In this document: piece by piece, positions 35,525-44,249 of the stretch
Layout: each line of letters opens with the position of its first letter
Numbering within the stretch: the first letter of the stretch is position 1
From: Neolewinella antarctica
Lineage (GTDB): Bacteria > Bacteroidota > Bacteroidia > Chitinophagales > Saprospiraceae
Assembly (NCBI RefSeq): GCF_011927835.1
Contig: NZ_JAATJH010000002.1
Coordinates: forward strand, 62,001 to 126,000
DNA: 64,000 nt
Reading direction: 5' to 3'
Notes under the pieces: generated by a model
The model's database searches: none
Told to the model about the DNA's origin: nothing
The model's input: the letters and a program-made list of their open reading frames with translations, nothing else
Translations under genes and position numbers: made by a program

Positions 35525-37014
35525 TGTTGGCCGGTACTGATGACGCCACGGATACCGTTGGATTGGAGGGATGGGGTCCCGGCAAAGGTGCCGAATCTGC
35601 GGGAGGCGAATCTTAATTCTGCGGGGAAACTTTGAAAAGAGCCGCCGCGGAAGGCCAGGCCGTCCGTAATGGGGAAATAAGGTGAGAGCGTACCGTCTAC
35701 ATCAAGTTCTCCCCTTCCGTGAAAACCAGCATAAGTACTGGTAGACGGATTACCTAAGCTAATGGCCCGCTCATACAGGTTCCCGCTAAGTTCCATGATA
35801 CCGTAGTAGCTGCCGCCGGAGACCGTACGGGAAGGCGTAGGGGCACTGGCCGCGAAAATGCCGTTGCGGAGTGGATTTCCCGAAGTCTGGCCGTAGCTGG
35901 CATTACCGAAACTGGAGCTGGGGTTGCTGATTTGTTCGGCGGGCGTGCCGGCGCTTTGCAAAATATAGCTGGTGACCGCTATGGTGGGATTGCCCCACGC
36001 GTACTCCCCGCCAATGGGTGTAATCGGGCCCCGTGCCGCTTTCTCATATTCTAGCTCCGTCAGGGGGCGTAACCCGGCCCACTGAAGATAGGTGCTATAG
36101 AAATCGTTGGGGATGTAATTCATCGGGACGTCAGGCAAAGTAGTCGTAGCCGCTGAACCCGGTAACCAGGACACGCCATTTCTGGATTGCTCCGCATTTG
36201 TGTTTTTACCGAGTGGGCCGGTAACGTCGAGCGCATCCTGTTGTGCCGGGTTGAGGGTATTGAAGAAATCGACCCACTGTTGTTGGCTGACTTCGTACTT
36301 CATGCAGTAAAAGGGCGTGAACCCTTTGGGAAAATCCTCTCCGTAGGTCCGCTCCGTCCGATCTCCACCGAACCCTTCAGCAAAACCTAGTCCGAATTGA
36401 AGAAAGCCCGTCGGAAAGAGCCTAATCGGATCATTAGAGTTTATACGAGTGCTACTAAAGAACGTGTCTTCTGTGGTGCCTGAATAAGTGGCAAAGGAGG
36501 CCTCAAAGGCTGGCTCCGTACCATTCCCGACGGTAAAAGGACCTTCGGGGACGTAAACCATTTCCGTGGCGAATACGCGCAGGTCGATGCTCGAGTTACC
36601 GTCGTAACCGCCCGCTTCGTAATTCCATTCCATTACCACGTCGGTCATGTTGGCCGTACCGCCGCCGTCCGCCGCACGGTGCACCATGTGGCCAAACCTT
36701 TTTGGCCCGAACAAGTTAGGTGCATCCCCAATGGTGTCGATAGCCACGAAGCCGGTGGGGTAGGTGACCTCGTAGTCGAATATTTTTTCGAAGGGGCCGT
36801 CGTTGATACTCACGACGAAGAAGACGTAGGCGGCATCCCAGTTGGCCGGGCCGTCGGAAAGGCGCCAAGAGTTGTCCCAGGCCAAATCGTACTCGAAAGT
36901 AGCGATGCCATTTGCCTGGGAAACGAGCTCCACGTTGCTAACGCGAATGTTGTTGGCAGCCACGTACGTGGGGGCCAGCAGGAGTAGTAGGAGACAGGTA
37001 CAGAAGATTTTCAT
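35521..37014 (-). CDS. Secreted SUMF1/formylglycine-generating-enzyme-like protein
   Basis: A signal peptide (MKIFCTCLLLLLLAPTYVAA) precedes a beta-rich N-terminal domain with the Bacteroidetes-specific pattern VSNVELVSQ...FEYDLAWDNSWRLSDGPANW and DAAYVFFVVS. The second half is a SUMF1/FGE-sulfatase-type fold (FYCMKYEVSQQQWVDFFNTL, GLRPLTELEYEKAARGP, GELDVDG, LAFRGGSF). The catalytic cysteine pair of true formylglycine-generating enzymes is not obvious, so it may be a binding rather than an enzymatic domain. It overlaps the next gene (GDGHD-repeat protein) by the ATGA of 35521-35524. No sulfatase is encoded nearby. Confidence 0.85.
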   Translation of the reverse strand: MKIFCTCLLLLLLAPTYVAANNIRVSNVELVSQANGIATFEYDLAWDNSWRLSDGPANWDAAYVFFVVSINDGPFEKIFDYEVTYPTGFVAIDTIGDAPNLFGPKRFGHMVHRAADGGGTANMTDVVMEWNYEAGGYDGNSSIDLRVFATEMVYVPEGPFTVGNGTEPAFEASFATYSGTTEDTFFSSTRINSNDPIRLFPTGFLQFGLGFAEGFGGDRTERTYGEDFPKGFTPFYCMKYEVSQQQWVDFFNTLNPAQQDALDVTGPLGKNTNAEQSRNGVSWLPGSAATTTLPDVPMNYIPNDFYSTYLQWAGLRPLTELEYEKAARGPITPIGGEYAWGNPTIAVTSYILQSAGTPAEQISNPSSSFGNASYGQTSGNPLRNGIFAASAPTPSRTVSGGSYYGIMELSGNLYERAISLGNPSTSTYAGFHGRGELDVDGTLSPYFPITDGLAFRGGSFQSFPAELRFASRRFGTFAGTPSLQSNGIRGVISTGQQ

Positions 37015-37226
37015 TGACAGTTGTTTTTTGTTTTATGCACGACCGCGGTGGGGCGTTACCGAAATAGTGAAAATTCTTTTTGCTAGGTAATTATGTTCAA
37101 TCACTTCAACTAGGTCAGGTTGCTAAGTTTCCCACAAACCGTATCTTCCCACCTTTACGGGCCATTTGCCCCTCCGCTTTGCTCTTTCCCAAACACACCT
37201 TGCACCCGCGCCCACGCCCCTTTTAA

Positions 37227-40200
37227 ATGTCAAACCACTTCAACGAAGCCACCCTCGAAGCGGCCATCATCAACCTCCTCGAAGAACAGGGCTACCCCCA
37301 CTATTTCGGCCACCAACTCGACCGCCCCGACGAAGAAACCGTCCTGCTGCGCGACGACCTAACCACCTACCTCCGCACCCGCTACCGAGCCCAAAACCTG
37401 ACCGACCGCGAGATCGCCGGGATCATCCACGAACTGGAACACCTGCCCGCCTCCGATCTCTACGGCAGCAACCGGGAGGTGATGCGGCTCGTTACGAACG
37501 GCCGGAACTTCGTACGGGAGGACCCGCGCGACGACAATTTTTATCTCTACCTGCTCGACTTCCCCGGCGAGGTCGCTACGGATTTTACCACTACCGCGTC
37601 CGCGTCCGCACAATTGATGAACGTAAGCGACGCCCCCATTTTTTCCGGGGTGGGGGATGCTAACGTCTATCGCTTCGTGACGCAGTTGAAAATAACGGCG
37701 ACCAACGGCAGTTTCCGCATTCCTGACGGGATTCTTTACGTGAACGGCTTGCCGCTCGTTGTCTTTGAATTCAAATCGACCGTACGGGAAGAAGCGACGA
37801 TCCACGACGGGTTCGTGCAAATACAGACGCGCTACGGTCGGGATATTCCACAATTAATTAAATACAATGCTTTTTGCGTCATTAGTGACGGCCCGAACAC
37901 CAAGGCCGGTAGCTTTTTTGCGCCGTATGAATTTTATTATGCGTGGCGGCGCGTCGATAAGCCGGACCCCACGGAGCACGTTGGCGATCAACTCTTTACG
38001 CTAATCCGCGGTATGCTCGACAAGGACCGCCTGCGCGACATCATCCATGATTTTATCTTTTTGCCGGATACCGCGCCGCCGGACCTGAAGATTCTCTGCC
38101 GCTACCCCCAGTATTACGCGGCGCGGGCGCTTTACGCTAATATACTGCGGCAACTGAAACCGCGGGGCGAGGGCAAGGGCGGGACTTACTTCGGCGCGAC
38201 CGGCTGCGGAAAAAGCTACACGATGCTTTTTCTTACCCGTTTACTGATGCGCTCACAGCGGCTCAACAGCCCGACCATCGTACTGATCACCGACCGGACC
38301 GATCTCGACGACCAACTCAGCGCGCAGTTCACCAACGCCAAGGAGTACATCGGCGACCGGGTCGTTAAGACGGTAATTAGCCGTAATGACCTGCGGGATG
38401 AACTGGCGGGGCGGGCGAGCGGCGGCGTTTTTCTTACTACCATTCACAAATTTAACGAGGATACTGAACTGCTTTCCGAGCGCACCAACGTGATCTGCAT
38501 CAGCGACGAGGCGCACCGCAGCCAGGTTAATCTGGAACAAAAGGTGGTCACGACCAAAGACGGGGTCTTTATTCGTTATGGGTTTGCCAAGCACCTGCAC
38601 GACAGTCTGCCGAACGCCACGTTCGTTGGCTTCACCGGCACGCCGATCGACGCCACGCTCGACGTATTCGGCCCGGTCGTCGATAGTTACACGATGACGG
38701 AATCTGTCCGCGACGAGATTACCGTCCGGATCGTCCGGGAGGGCAGGGCGGCAAAAGTCCTGCTCGAAGGGAGCGTCGTGCAGAAGATGGAAGACTACTA
38801 CGCCGAGGCCGCGGCCGCCGGTGCGAGCGAGTACCAGGTGGAGGCCAGTAAGAAAGCGACCAGCGGAATGAACGCTATTCTCGGCGACCCAAGCCGGCTC
38901 AAAGCCCTCGCCGAAGATTTCGTGGAGCATTACGAGCGGCGCGTTGAGGAAGGTTCGACCGTGCTCGGTAAAGCTATGTTCGTGACCTCCAACCGCCACA
39001 TCGCCTACGATCTTTATAAAGAGATCATTGCCATCCGCACTAGTTGGGCCGACCGCAAAACAAATTCAAATACCTATACTGCTATACCTACCGCGTCTGA
39101 GCTGTCTCCCCTCTCCTCTTCCGGAGAGGGGCCGGGGGAGAGGGCTACTCAAAACAGCCAAACCCAGCCCGTCGCTTTCAGCAACCTGGTAATGACCCGG
39201 GGCAAAGACGATCCCAAAGAGCTTTACAACCTACTCGGCACCAAAGCCTACCGAAAAACCCTCGATACCCTTTTCAAAGATCCCACCTCCAACTTCAAAA
39301 TAGCCATCGTAGTGGACATGTGGCTGACCGGCTTCGACGTACCCGAGCTGGATACTATTTATATCGACAAGCCCATCCAGCACCATAACCTCATCCAGAC
39401 TATCAGCCGGGTCAACCGAAAACTCGCCGGGAAGGAGCGGGGGCTGGTCGTGGACTACATCGGCATTAAGACCCAGATGAACCTGGCCCTGGCGATGTTC
39501 TCCAAGGCTGACGGGCAGAACATTGAGGACGTAAACAAATCGATCGTCGCCGTCCGCGATTTTCTCGATCTTCTGCGGAAGTTCTTCCACGGCTTTGACA
39601 CCAAACCGTATTACGCAGGCACCCCACTCGAAAAACTGCGCACCCTCAACGCCGCCGTCGAATTTGCCATGGCCACTCAGAAGCGGGAGCACCGGTACAT
39701 GCAACTGGTTAAACGCCTCAAGGCGGCTTACGACGTGTGCTCCGGTAGTGGCGTGATCCGGCAGGACGAACGCAACGAGCTGCACTTCTTCCTGGCCGTG
39801 CGCGCCATCATCGCCAAGCTCACCCGGGGCGACGCGCCCGATACGGCAATGATGAACGAAAAGGTGCGAGAGATGATGCGCGAGGCCATTGCAAGCGATG
39901 GCGTCGAAGAACTGTTTACTATCGACGGGACGGACGGCCGCCAGGATATCTTTAGCGACGAATACTTGGAACGAATTAAAAAGATTAAGCTCCCCAACAC
40001 TAAGGTCAAACTGCTCCAGAAATTACTGGCCCAGGCCATTGCCGAGTTTAAGAAAGTTAACCGGTTGCAGGGTACTAATTTCAGCGAAAAGCTACGGGGC
40101 CTCGTTGAGCGTTACAACGACCGGACGGAAAACGACACTTACGTCGGGGACGTCATCGAAGAGATGTCCGACAGCATCATCGACCTCTACCAACAACTCA

Positions 40201-40520
40201 CCCGGGAGATGAACTCTTTCGGGGATATGGGTATCGACTTTGAAGAAAAAGCCTTTTACGATATTCTCCTGCAACTCAGCGTCAAGTATGATTTTACGTA
40301 CCCCCTCGACAGAATGCTCGACTTAGCTGAAGCCATGAAAGTGATCGTCGACGACAAAGTCCGTTACGAAGATTGGAGCGAGCGCGCCGACATCAAAGCC
40401 GAACTCAAAGTTAGTCTCGTACTTCTGCTCGCCGAATTCAAATACCCTCCGATTACGAATGACGACGTCTACCAAAAAGTATTCGAACAGGTGGAGGGCT
40501 ACAAAATGAACCGGCGGTAA
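37227..40520 (+). CDS. hsdR: Type I restriction enzyme subunit HsdR
   Basis: HsdR is the translocase/endonuclease subunit. The N-terminal nuclease motif is visible as Asp167 (IPDGILYVNG) and Glu181-x-Lys183 (VFEFKS). Helicase motifs are Walker A GATGCGKS (Lys329), DEAHRS (Asp427), FTGTPID, and the late motif MWLTGFDVPELDTIYIDKP with SRVNR. The 1097-residue size is normal. A palindromic dispersed element is inserted in frame at about residues 625-645 in a linker between helicase blocks. The gene lies 5.8 kb from hsdS, separated by Septu and the SUMF1/repeat pair. Because hsdM is frameshifted, restriction activity is doubtful as sequenced. Confidence 0.93.
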   Translation: MSNHFNEATLEAAIINLLEEQGYPHYFGHQLDRPDEETVLLRDDLTTYLRTRYRAQNLTDREIAGIIHELEHLPASDLYGSNREVMRLVTNGRNFVREDPRDDNFYLYLLDFPGEVATDFTTTASASAQLMNVSDAPIFSGVGDANVYRFVTQLKITATNGSFRIPDGILYVNGLPLVVFEFKSTVREEATIHDGFVQIQTRYGRDIPQLIKYNAFCVISDGPNTKAGSFFAPYEFYYAWRRVDKPDPTEHVGDQLFTLIRGMLDKDRLRDIIHDFIFLPDTAPPDLKILCRYPQYYAARALYANILRQLKPRGEGKGGTYFGATGCGKSYTMLFLTRLLMRSQRLNSPTIVLITDRTDLDDQLSAQFTNAKEYIGDRVVKTVISRNDLRDELAGRASGGVFLTTIHKFNEDTELLSERTNVICISDEAHRSQVNLEQKVVTTKDGVFIRYGFAKHLHDSLPNATFVGFTGTPIDATLDVFGPVVDSYTMTESVRDEITVRIVREGRAAKVLLEGSVVQKMEDYYAEAAAAGASEYQVEASKKATSGMNAILGDPSRLKALAEDFVEHYERRVEEGSTVLGKAMFVTSNRHIAYDLYKEIIAIRTSWADRKTNSNTYTAIPTASELSPLSSSGEGPGERATQNSQTQPVAFSNLVMTRGKDDPKELYNLLGTKAYRKTLDTLFKDPTSNFKIAIVVDMWLTGFDVPELDTIYIDKPIQHHNLIQTISRVNRKLAGKERGLVVDYIGIKTQMNLALAMFSKADGQNIEDVNKSIVAVRDFLDLLRKFFHGFDTKPYYAGTPLEKLRTLNAAVEFAMATQKREHRYMQLVKRLKAAYDVCSGSGVIRQDERNELHFFLAVRAIIAKLTRGDAPDTAMMNEKVREMMREAIASDGVEELFTIDGTDGRQDIFSDEYLERIKKIKLPNTKVKLLQKLLAQAIAEFKKVNRLQGTNFSEKLRGLVERYNDRTENDTYVGDVIEEMSDSIIDLYQQLTREMNSFGDMGIDFEEKAFYDILLQLSVKYDFTYPLDRMLDLAEAMKVIVDDKVRYEDWSERADIKAELKVSLVLLLAEFKYPPITNDDVYQKVFEQVEGYKMNRR
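39106..39146 (+). repeat. GC-rich dispersed palindromic element inside hsdR
   Basis: CTCCCCTCTCCTCTTCCGG and its partner arm followed by GCCGGGGGAGAGGGCT match copies at 6858 and 41585. It is read in frame as SPLSSSGEGPGERA. Confidence 0.88.
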
Positions 40521-40598
40521 TGTTATGTAGTGTTTATGGGCCCGGAGGGTCGTCTATCGTAGCGTGGGACCCCGAAGGAGCCGCGCAGCGCATGCTTC

Positions 40599-40735
40599 CC
40601 CACGTTTTCGTTGTTTTTTTTCATTTTTGTTATTCCACATTTTCGTTATTCCACGTTTTCGTTTAAATTTCCTACGTTTCAGTCCAACCCCACGATTCAT
40701 GCAATCCCCTATTTTGATCATTCCACGTTTTTGTC
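40599..40735. repeat. Four short direct repeats
   Basis: Variants of ATTCCACGTTTTCGTT occur at about 40599, 40632, 40648 and 40720. They fill the AT-rich gap upstream of the omega-amidase gene. Their role is unknown. Confidence 0.6.
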
Positions 40736-40758
40736 ATACCAAGTATTAAACACCAACC

Positions 40759-41535
40759 ATGCAAAACCTACGCGCCACCCTCCTCCAAACCGAAATAACC
40801 TGGGAAGCCCCCGCCGAAAACCGCACCCGTTACGCCGCGCGGATCAAAGAACTAACCGGCCAAACCGACCTAATCATCCTCCCAGAAATGTTCACCACCG
40901 GCTTCACCATGAACCCCGGCCCCCACGCCGAAGCGATGAACGGTCCGAGCGTGAACTGGATGGCCGAACAGGCCCGACGCACCAATGCGGCAATCACCGG
41001 TAGCTTGGTGATCGAGGAAGGCGGGAAGTACTATAACCGCCTGATTTTCATGCGCCCCGACGGCCAGTTCGATGTCTACGACAAACGCCACCCCTTCTCC
41101 ATGTCCGGCGAGCACGAGCACTACGCCGCCGGCACCGAACGCGTGACGATCAAGTTTCGCGGCTGGCGCATCCGCCCCCTGATTTGTTACGACCTCCGCT
41201 TCCCCGTCTGGTCGCGCAACCACGATGATTACGATCTATTGATTTACGTCGCCAACTGGCCCGACCGTCGGGCGCACGACTGGCGTATTCTCTTGCAGGC
41301 CCGCGCCATCGAAAACCAGGCTTACGTAATCGGCGTCAACCGCGTCGGGGCAGACGAGAACGGCCACGCCTACAATGGCGATAGTTGCGTCATCAGCCCC
41401 GGGTGGGACGGGGTGATTTCTTCAGTAGCAAAAGAGGAGCGCACGTGGACGGAAACCCTCTCCGCCGATCACTTGCGGAAAGTACGGCAAAAGCTTCCCT
41501 TTCTGGCAGACAGGAATGACTTTTCGGTACTATAA
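40759..41535 (+). CDS. Omega-amidase / nitrilase-superfamily hydrolase (YafV/NIT2-like)
   Basis: This is a carbon-nitrogen hydrolase. The catalytic triad is Glu43 (ILPEMFTTGF), Lys109 (VYDKRHPFS) and Cys143 (LICYDLRFPVW). The motifs and 258-residue size match omega-amidases, which hydrolyse alpha-ketoglutaramate or alpha-ketosuccinamate. It is transcribed alone downstream of hsdR. The assignment to the omega-amidase branch rests on the RHPFS and YDLRFPVWSRN segments. Confidence 0.9.
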   Translation: MQNLRATLLQTEITWEAPAENRTRYAARIKELTGQTDLIILPEMFTTGFTMNPGPHAEAMNGPSVNWMAEQARRTNAAITGSLVIEEGGKYYNRLIFMRPDGQFDVYDKRHPFSMSGEHEHYAAGTERVTIKFRGWRIRPLICYDLRFPVWSRNHDDYDLLIYVANWPDRRAHDWRILLQARAIENQAYVIGVNRVGADENGHAYNGDSCVISPGWDGVISSVAKEERTWTETLSADHLRKVRQKLPFLADRNDFSVL

Positions 41536-41584
41536 TCACGAAATATCTAATTAACCATAATAACTATATCCCAACGCTCCAACG

Positions 41585-41651
41585 TCCCCCCTCTCCTCTT
41601 CTGGACCTCCGCAGGAAGCAGCGCAGCTAAAGGGGCCGGGGGGAGAGGGCT
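41585..41651 (+). repeat. GC-rich dispersed palindromic element with an internal insertion
   Basis: CCCCCCTCTCCTCTTCTGGA and AGGGGCCGGGGGGAGAGGGC match the other copies, but about 25 nt (ACCTCCGCAGGAAGCAGCGC and a few more) have been inserted in the centre. The left flank CCAACG...ACGTCC is shared with copy B at 6858. Confidence 0.82.
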
Positions 41652-41720
41652 CTTATTGCTCTTGATCATTCTTAATAGCTAATTATTCAAATAATTAATG
41701 ATCACTTAAAATCATTAACC

Positions 41721-42872
41721 TCAAAACGCCTCCCCCAAACCAATATAAAACCCCGTCCCCCGACTAAGCCCCAGCCCAACCCCGTAATCCACCCGCAAAT
41801 TCACGTTCTCGCTCGGAATGATCGCCACCCGTAGCCCCGTCCCAACGGAATACCGCAACTGATCGATCCCGAGCGAACCGACGTCATCCGCCACCTGACC
41901 GAAGCCACCGAAGAACACGACGCCGACGTTCTTCCACGTTTGCCAACGGTATTCCGCCTGGGTAAACAGGGCCAATCGGTCGCGAAAACGGAACTCGATG
42001 AAGCCGCGCAGCAGGTCGTCACCACCCAGCGTACTGAGTTCCTGCACGGGCGCTTCGCCGGCGGCGTAGCGCGCGAACAATTGCACGCCGAACACCGACC
42101 GCTCGTTGAGCCGCCGGTAGGTGCGCAGGTCCAGTTTACTGATTTGGAACACGCTCGTCCCGCGCAGGGCGGTGCCGTAAAAGCCCTGCGTAAACTCCGC
42201 CAGGACACCTCGTTCGGCATTGATTAGGTTGTCGCGCGAATCGTAAGAACTAGCGAATTCCAGCCCGACGCTGCGGCTGCCGATGCTGTCCTGCAGACTC
42301 GTTCCGGCCGGAAAACCCGGCTTCTCCTCAATGATCTCGTTGTTGAAATAATGATTGTAGCGAAAGCCCCCGCCAATGAATAATTTTGGTAGTACCTGTC
42401 GAAGTAACACCGGTTCGACGAGAAATTGTTGGTAGGTAATCTCACTCCGGTCCTCCTCGTCCGACCCGTTGCCGACGCCGTAGTAGCTGTGCGGAAAGTC
42501 AATGTAACCGAGGTTACCGCGCAATAGCCACTTTTCCTCGGGGAAGAAAACCGTAAAACTCGACGTAGCAAAGATTTGGTTGTTGAGCGTATAACTCGCA
42601 CCGAGGGGCACGTTGGACGTGCGGGTTTCCGGGCCGGCACCCTTCGGTTTAAACAGCAAGCTCGCTCCGAAGCCAAAGCCTACGCTCGTATTCGGATCGT
42701 AAAAAACGATGGGTGCCAGGACGACCTTTGCGCGAAAGGCGTTTGTATCCACTGGTGGCCTGCCGAGATTGAATTCTAGTAGGTCGGTGAGTTTTTCGAT
42801 GAAGCCCTGTGCGGGGAGGGTTAGGGGGAGTAGCGTGAGCAACAATCCGGAAAGTAAGTGTCGGTGGGGCAT
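41721..42872 (-). CDS. BamA/TamA-like outer-membrane beta-barrel (surface antigen family)
   Basis: A signal peptide (MPHRHLLSGLLLTLLPLTLPAQ) leads into a 16-strand-type barrel of the bacterial surface antigen (D15) family. Alternating amphipathic strands end with aromatic residues, and the conserved GGDDLLRGF segment is the barrel lid-lock region. The C-terminal Phe (GLGEAF) is the usual outer-membrane signature. No POTRA domain precedes the barrel, so it is a short Omp85-type or an autonomous barrel. I chose ATG 42872 because upstream codons are low-complexity and overlap the WYL promoter side. Insertase or transport function is inferred only. Confidence 0.87.
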   Translation of the reverse strand: MPHRHLLSGLLLTLLPLTLPAQGFIEKLTDLLEFNLGRPPVDTNAFRAKVVLAPIVFYDPNTSVGFGFGASLLFKPKGAGPETRTSNVPLGASYTLNNQIFATSSFTVFFPEEKWLLRGNLGYIDFPHSYYGVGNGSDEEDRSEITYQQFLVEPVLLRQVLPKLFIGGGFRYNHYFNNEIIEEKPGFPAGTSLQDSIGSRSVGLEFASSYDSRDNLINAERGVLAEFTQGFYGTALRGTSVFQISKLDLRTYRRLNERSVFGVQLFARYAAGEAPVQELSTLGGDDLLRGFIEFRFRDRLALFTQAEYRWQTWKNVGVVFFGGFGQVADDVGSLGIDQLRYSVGTGLRVAIIPSENVNLRVDYGVGLGLSRGTGFYIGLGEAF

Positions 42873-42953
42873 GGGTGAAGGTCTAACCGGGAGAAGTCCC
42901 GCGGCGGGTGGAAAGTTTGCCGCGGCTTGCCCGGCTTGCCCGCCCATTTTCTT

Positions 42954-42998
42954 GGCACCCGCGTCCGCGCCTAATATTTGGGCGCGGACGCGGGTGCC
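42954..42998. repeat. Perfect inverted pair of the GGCACCCGCG element
   Basis: GGCACCCGCGTCCGCGCC and its exact reverse complement face each other across TAATATTTG. The hairpin lies between two divergently oriented genes. The element also occurs singly at several other sites. Confidence 0.82.
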
Positions 42999-43101
42999 GG
43001 GTGAGTTTAGTAAAAGAGACAGGGAATTGTCTTCGGTAACCCCCCAATGGAGAGTTGTTTGGTGCGGTCGGGAGAATAAGTACCTTGGGCTACTAAAAAG
43101 T

Positions 43102-44019
43102 ATGGCCGATAAACCGGGAACCAAAACCATTAAGATCTTACTGAAATTACTGGCGGCACCGTACCGCCTAAGGTTGAAACAACTGGGGGCGGCGGTCGGC
43201 CTTTCCGACCGGGGGACGATCACCAAACACCTCGATTGCATCCGGGCGGCCGGTATCGTGGTGAAACGTGACAAGCACGACCGGTACGCCGTGATTCCGC
43301 AGACTGGATTTAAGGAGTTGAACTACCTGAGTCCGTTTTCGGAGGCGGATAAAAACAGGATGAAGGAACTTGTCGGACAGCTTTCGACAGCGGAAGCTAC
43401 CTCATTGATCAACAAATTAGAAAGTCTTTATAACTGGCAAGCACTCGGGATTGAGGCCCTGCGCCGTCCGGAGTTAGAAAAATTGGATGCCATTGAAGAG
43501 GCCAAACGACTCAAGAATCAGGTTACGCTAGTGAATTACCGTAGCCGAAACAGTAACGATGAGCGCGACCGCAGGGTAGAGCCCTTCGGCATTTATCCAG
43601 AATCGGGTATGATCATGGCTTACGATACCGAAAAGCTCCGCGTAGCTTACTTCTTTTTAAAGCGGATGGACCGGGTGCACGTTCTGGAAGAACCCTGGCA
43701 GTTTGAACCATCGCATAGCAACGTGGCCAGCGACTGCTTCAACATCGTTAAGAATAAGCAAGTGCTGGTCGACCTGACCCTCGGGGTAAGTGCTTACAAT
43801 GACCTTATCGAGCGCAACCCTGCAGCGCGGCAGTTCACGAGGAAGGGTAGTAAAGAAAATACGTACGCTTTTTCGGGTAGGGTAAATCACGAGTTCATGG
43901 GCCTCACGCAATTTATCCTGGCTAACTGGCGCCACGTAACGATACACGCGCCGGCAACGCTCCGGGAAACAATGGTGCGCGAAGCCAAGCAACTAATGGA
44001 GCAACTAAGCGGCGCGTAG
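43102..44019 (+). CDS. WYL-domain transcriptional regulator
   Basis: An N-terminal helix-turn-helix (RLKQLGAAVGLSDRGTITKH, CIRAAGIVVKR) is followed by a WYL domain (LVNYRSRNSNDERDRRVEPF, GIYPESGMIMAYD, LRVAYFFLKRMDRVHVL) and a C-terminal extension. I chose ATG 43102 (MADKPGTKTIKILLKLL) because upstream codons lie in the GC-rich hairpin. WYL proteins often control CRISPR-Cas or other defence genes, and the cas operon starts about 1 kb downstream. The regulatory link to cas is suggestive only. The last 5 codons overlap a convergent small gene. Confidence 0.88.
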   Translation: MADKPGTKTIKILLKLLAAPYRLRLKQLGAAVGLSDRGTITKHLDCIRAAGIVVKRDKHDRYAVIPQTGFKELNYLSPFSEADKNRMKELVGQLSTAEATSLINKLESLYNWQALGIEALRRPELEKLDAIEEAKRLKNQVTLVNYRSRNSNDERDRRVEPFGIYPESGMIMAYDTEKLRVAYFFLKRMDRVHVLEEPWQFEPSHSNVASDCFNIVKNKQVLVDLTLGVSAYNDLIERNPAARQFTRKGSKENTYAFSGRVNHEFMGLTQFILANWRHVTIHAPATLRETMVREAKQLMEQLSGA

Positions 44020-44214
44020 CTCTCCGTCGAGTAGTTCATACTCCCGGAGGATCGCACTCAATTCATCGACGAATTCTTGCTTACGCCGTAAGTACTGGTC
44101 GCGTGCGAAGGGGTCGGCGGCGTTGAGGGTGATCAGGGGGTTGATCCGCTCGATTTGTTCGAGAAGGTCGGCTGCGCGGGTGGGGGCTGGGATTTGGAGA
44201 TTTTCTTGATTCAT
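44005..44214 (-). CDS. Small acidic helical protein, partner of a nucleotidyltransferase-like gene
   Basis: The function is unknown. The 69-residue protein is largely helical and charged (LLEQIERINPLITL, RRKQEFVDELSAILREYELL). It starts 35 bp after the nucleotidyltransferase-like gene on the same strand and overlaps the end of the WYL gene by 15 bp in convergent orientation. A toxin-antitoxin-like pairing is possible. The ATG at 44214 (MNQENLQIPAP) is the most plausible start. Confidence 0.6.
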   Translation of the reverse strand: MNQENLQIPAPTRAADLLEQIERINPLITLNAADPFARDQYLRRKQEFVDELSAILREYELLDGELRAA

Positions 44215-44249
44215 TATCCACTCTGTTGTTGGTAACATTCAAAACGAAG

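Noticed and set aside
35521-37014. Calling the SUMF1-domain protein a true formylglycine-generating enzyme
   Set aside because: The catalytic cysteines were not seen and no sulfatase gene is close.
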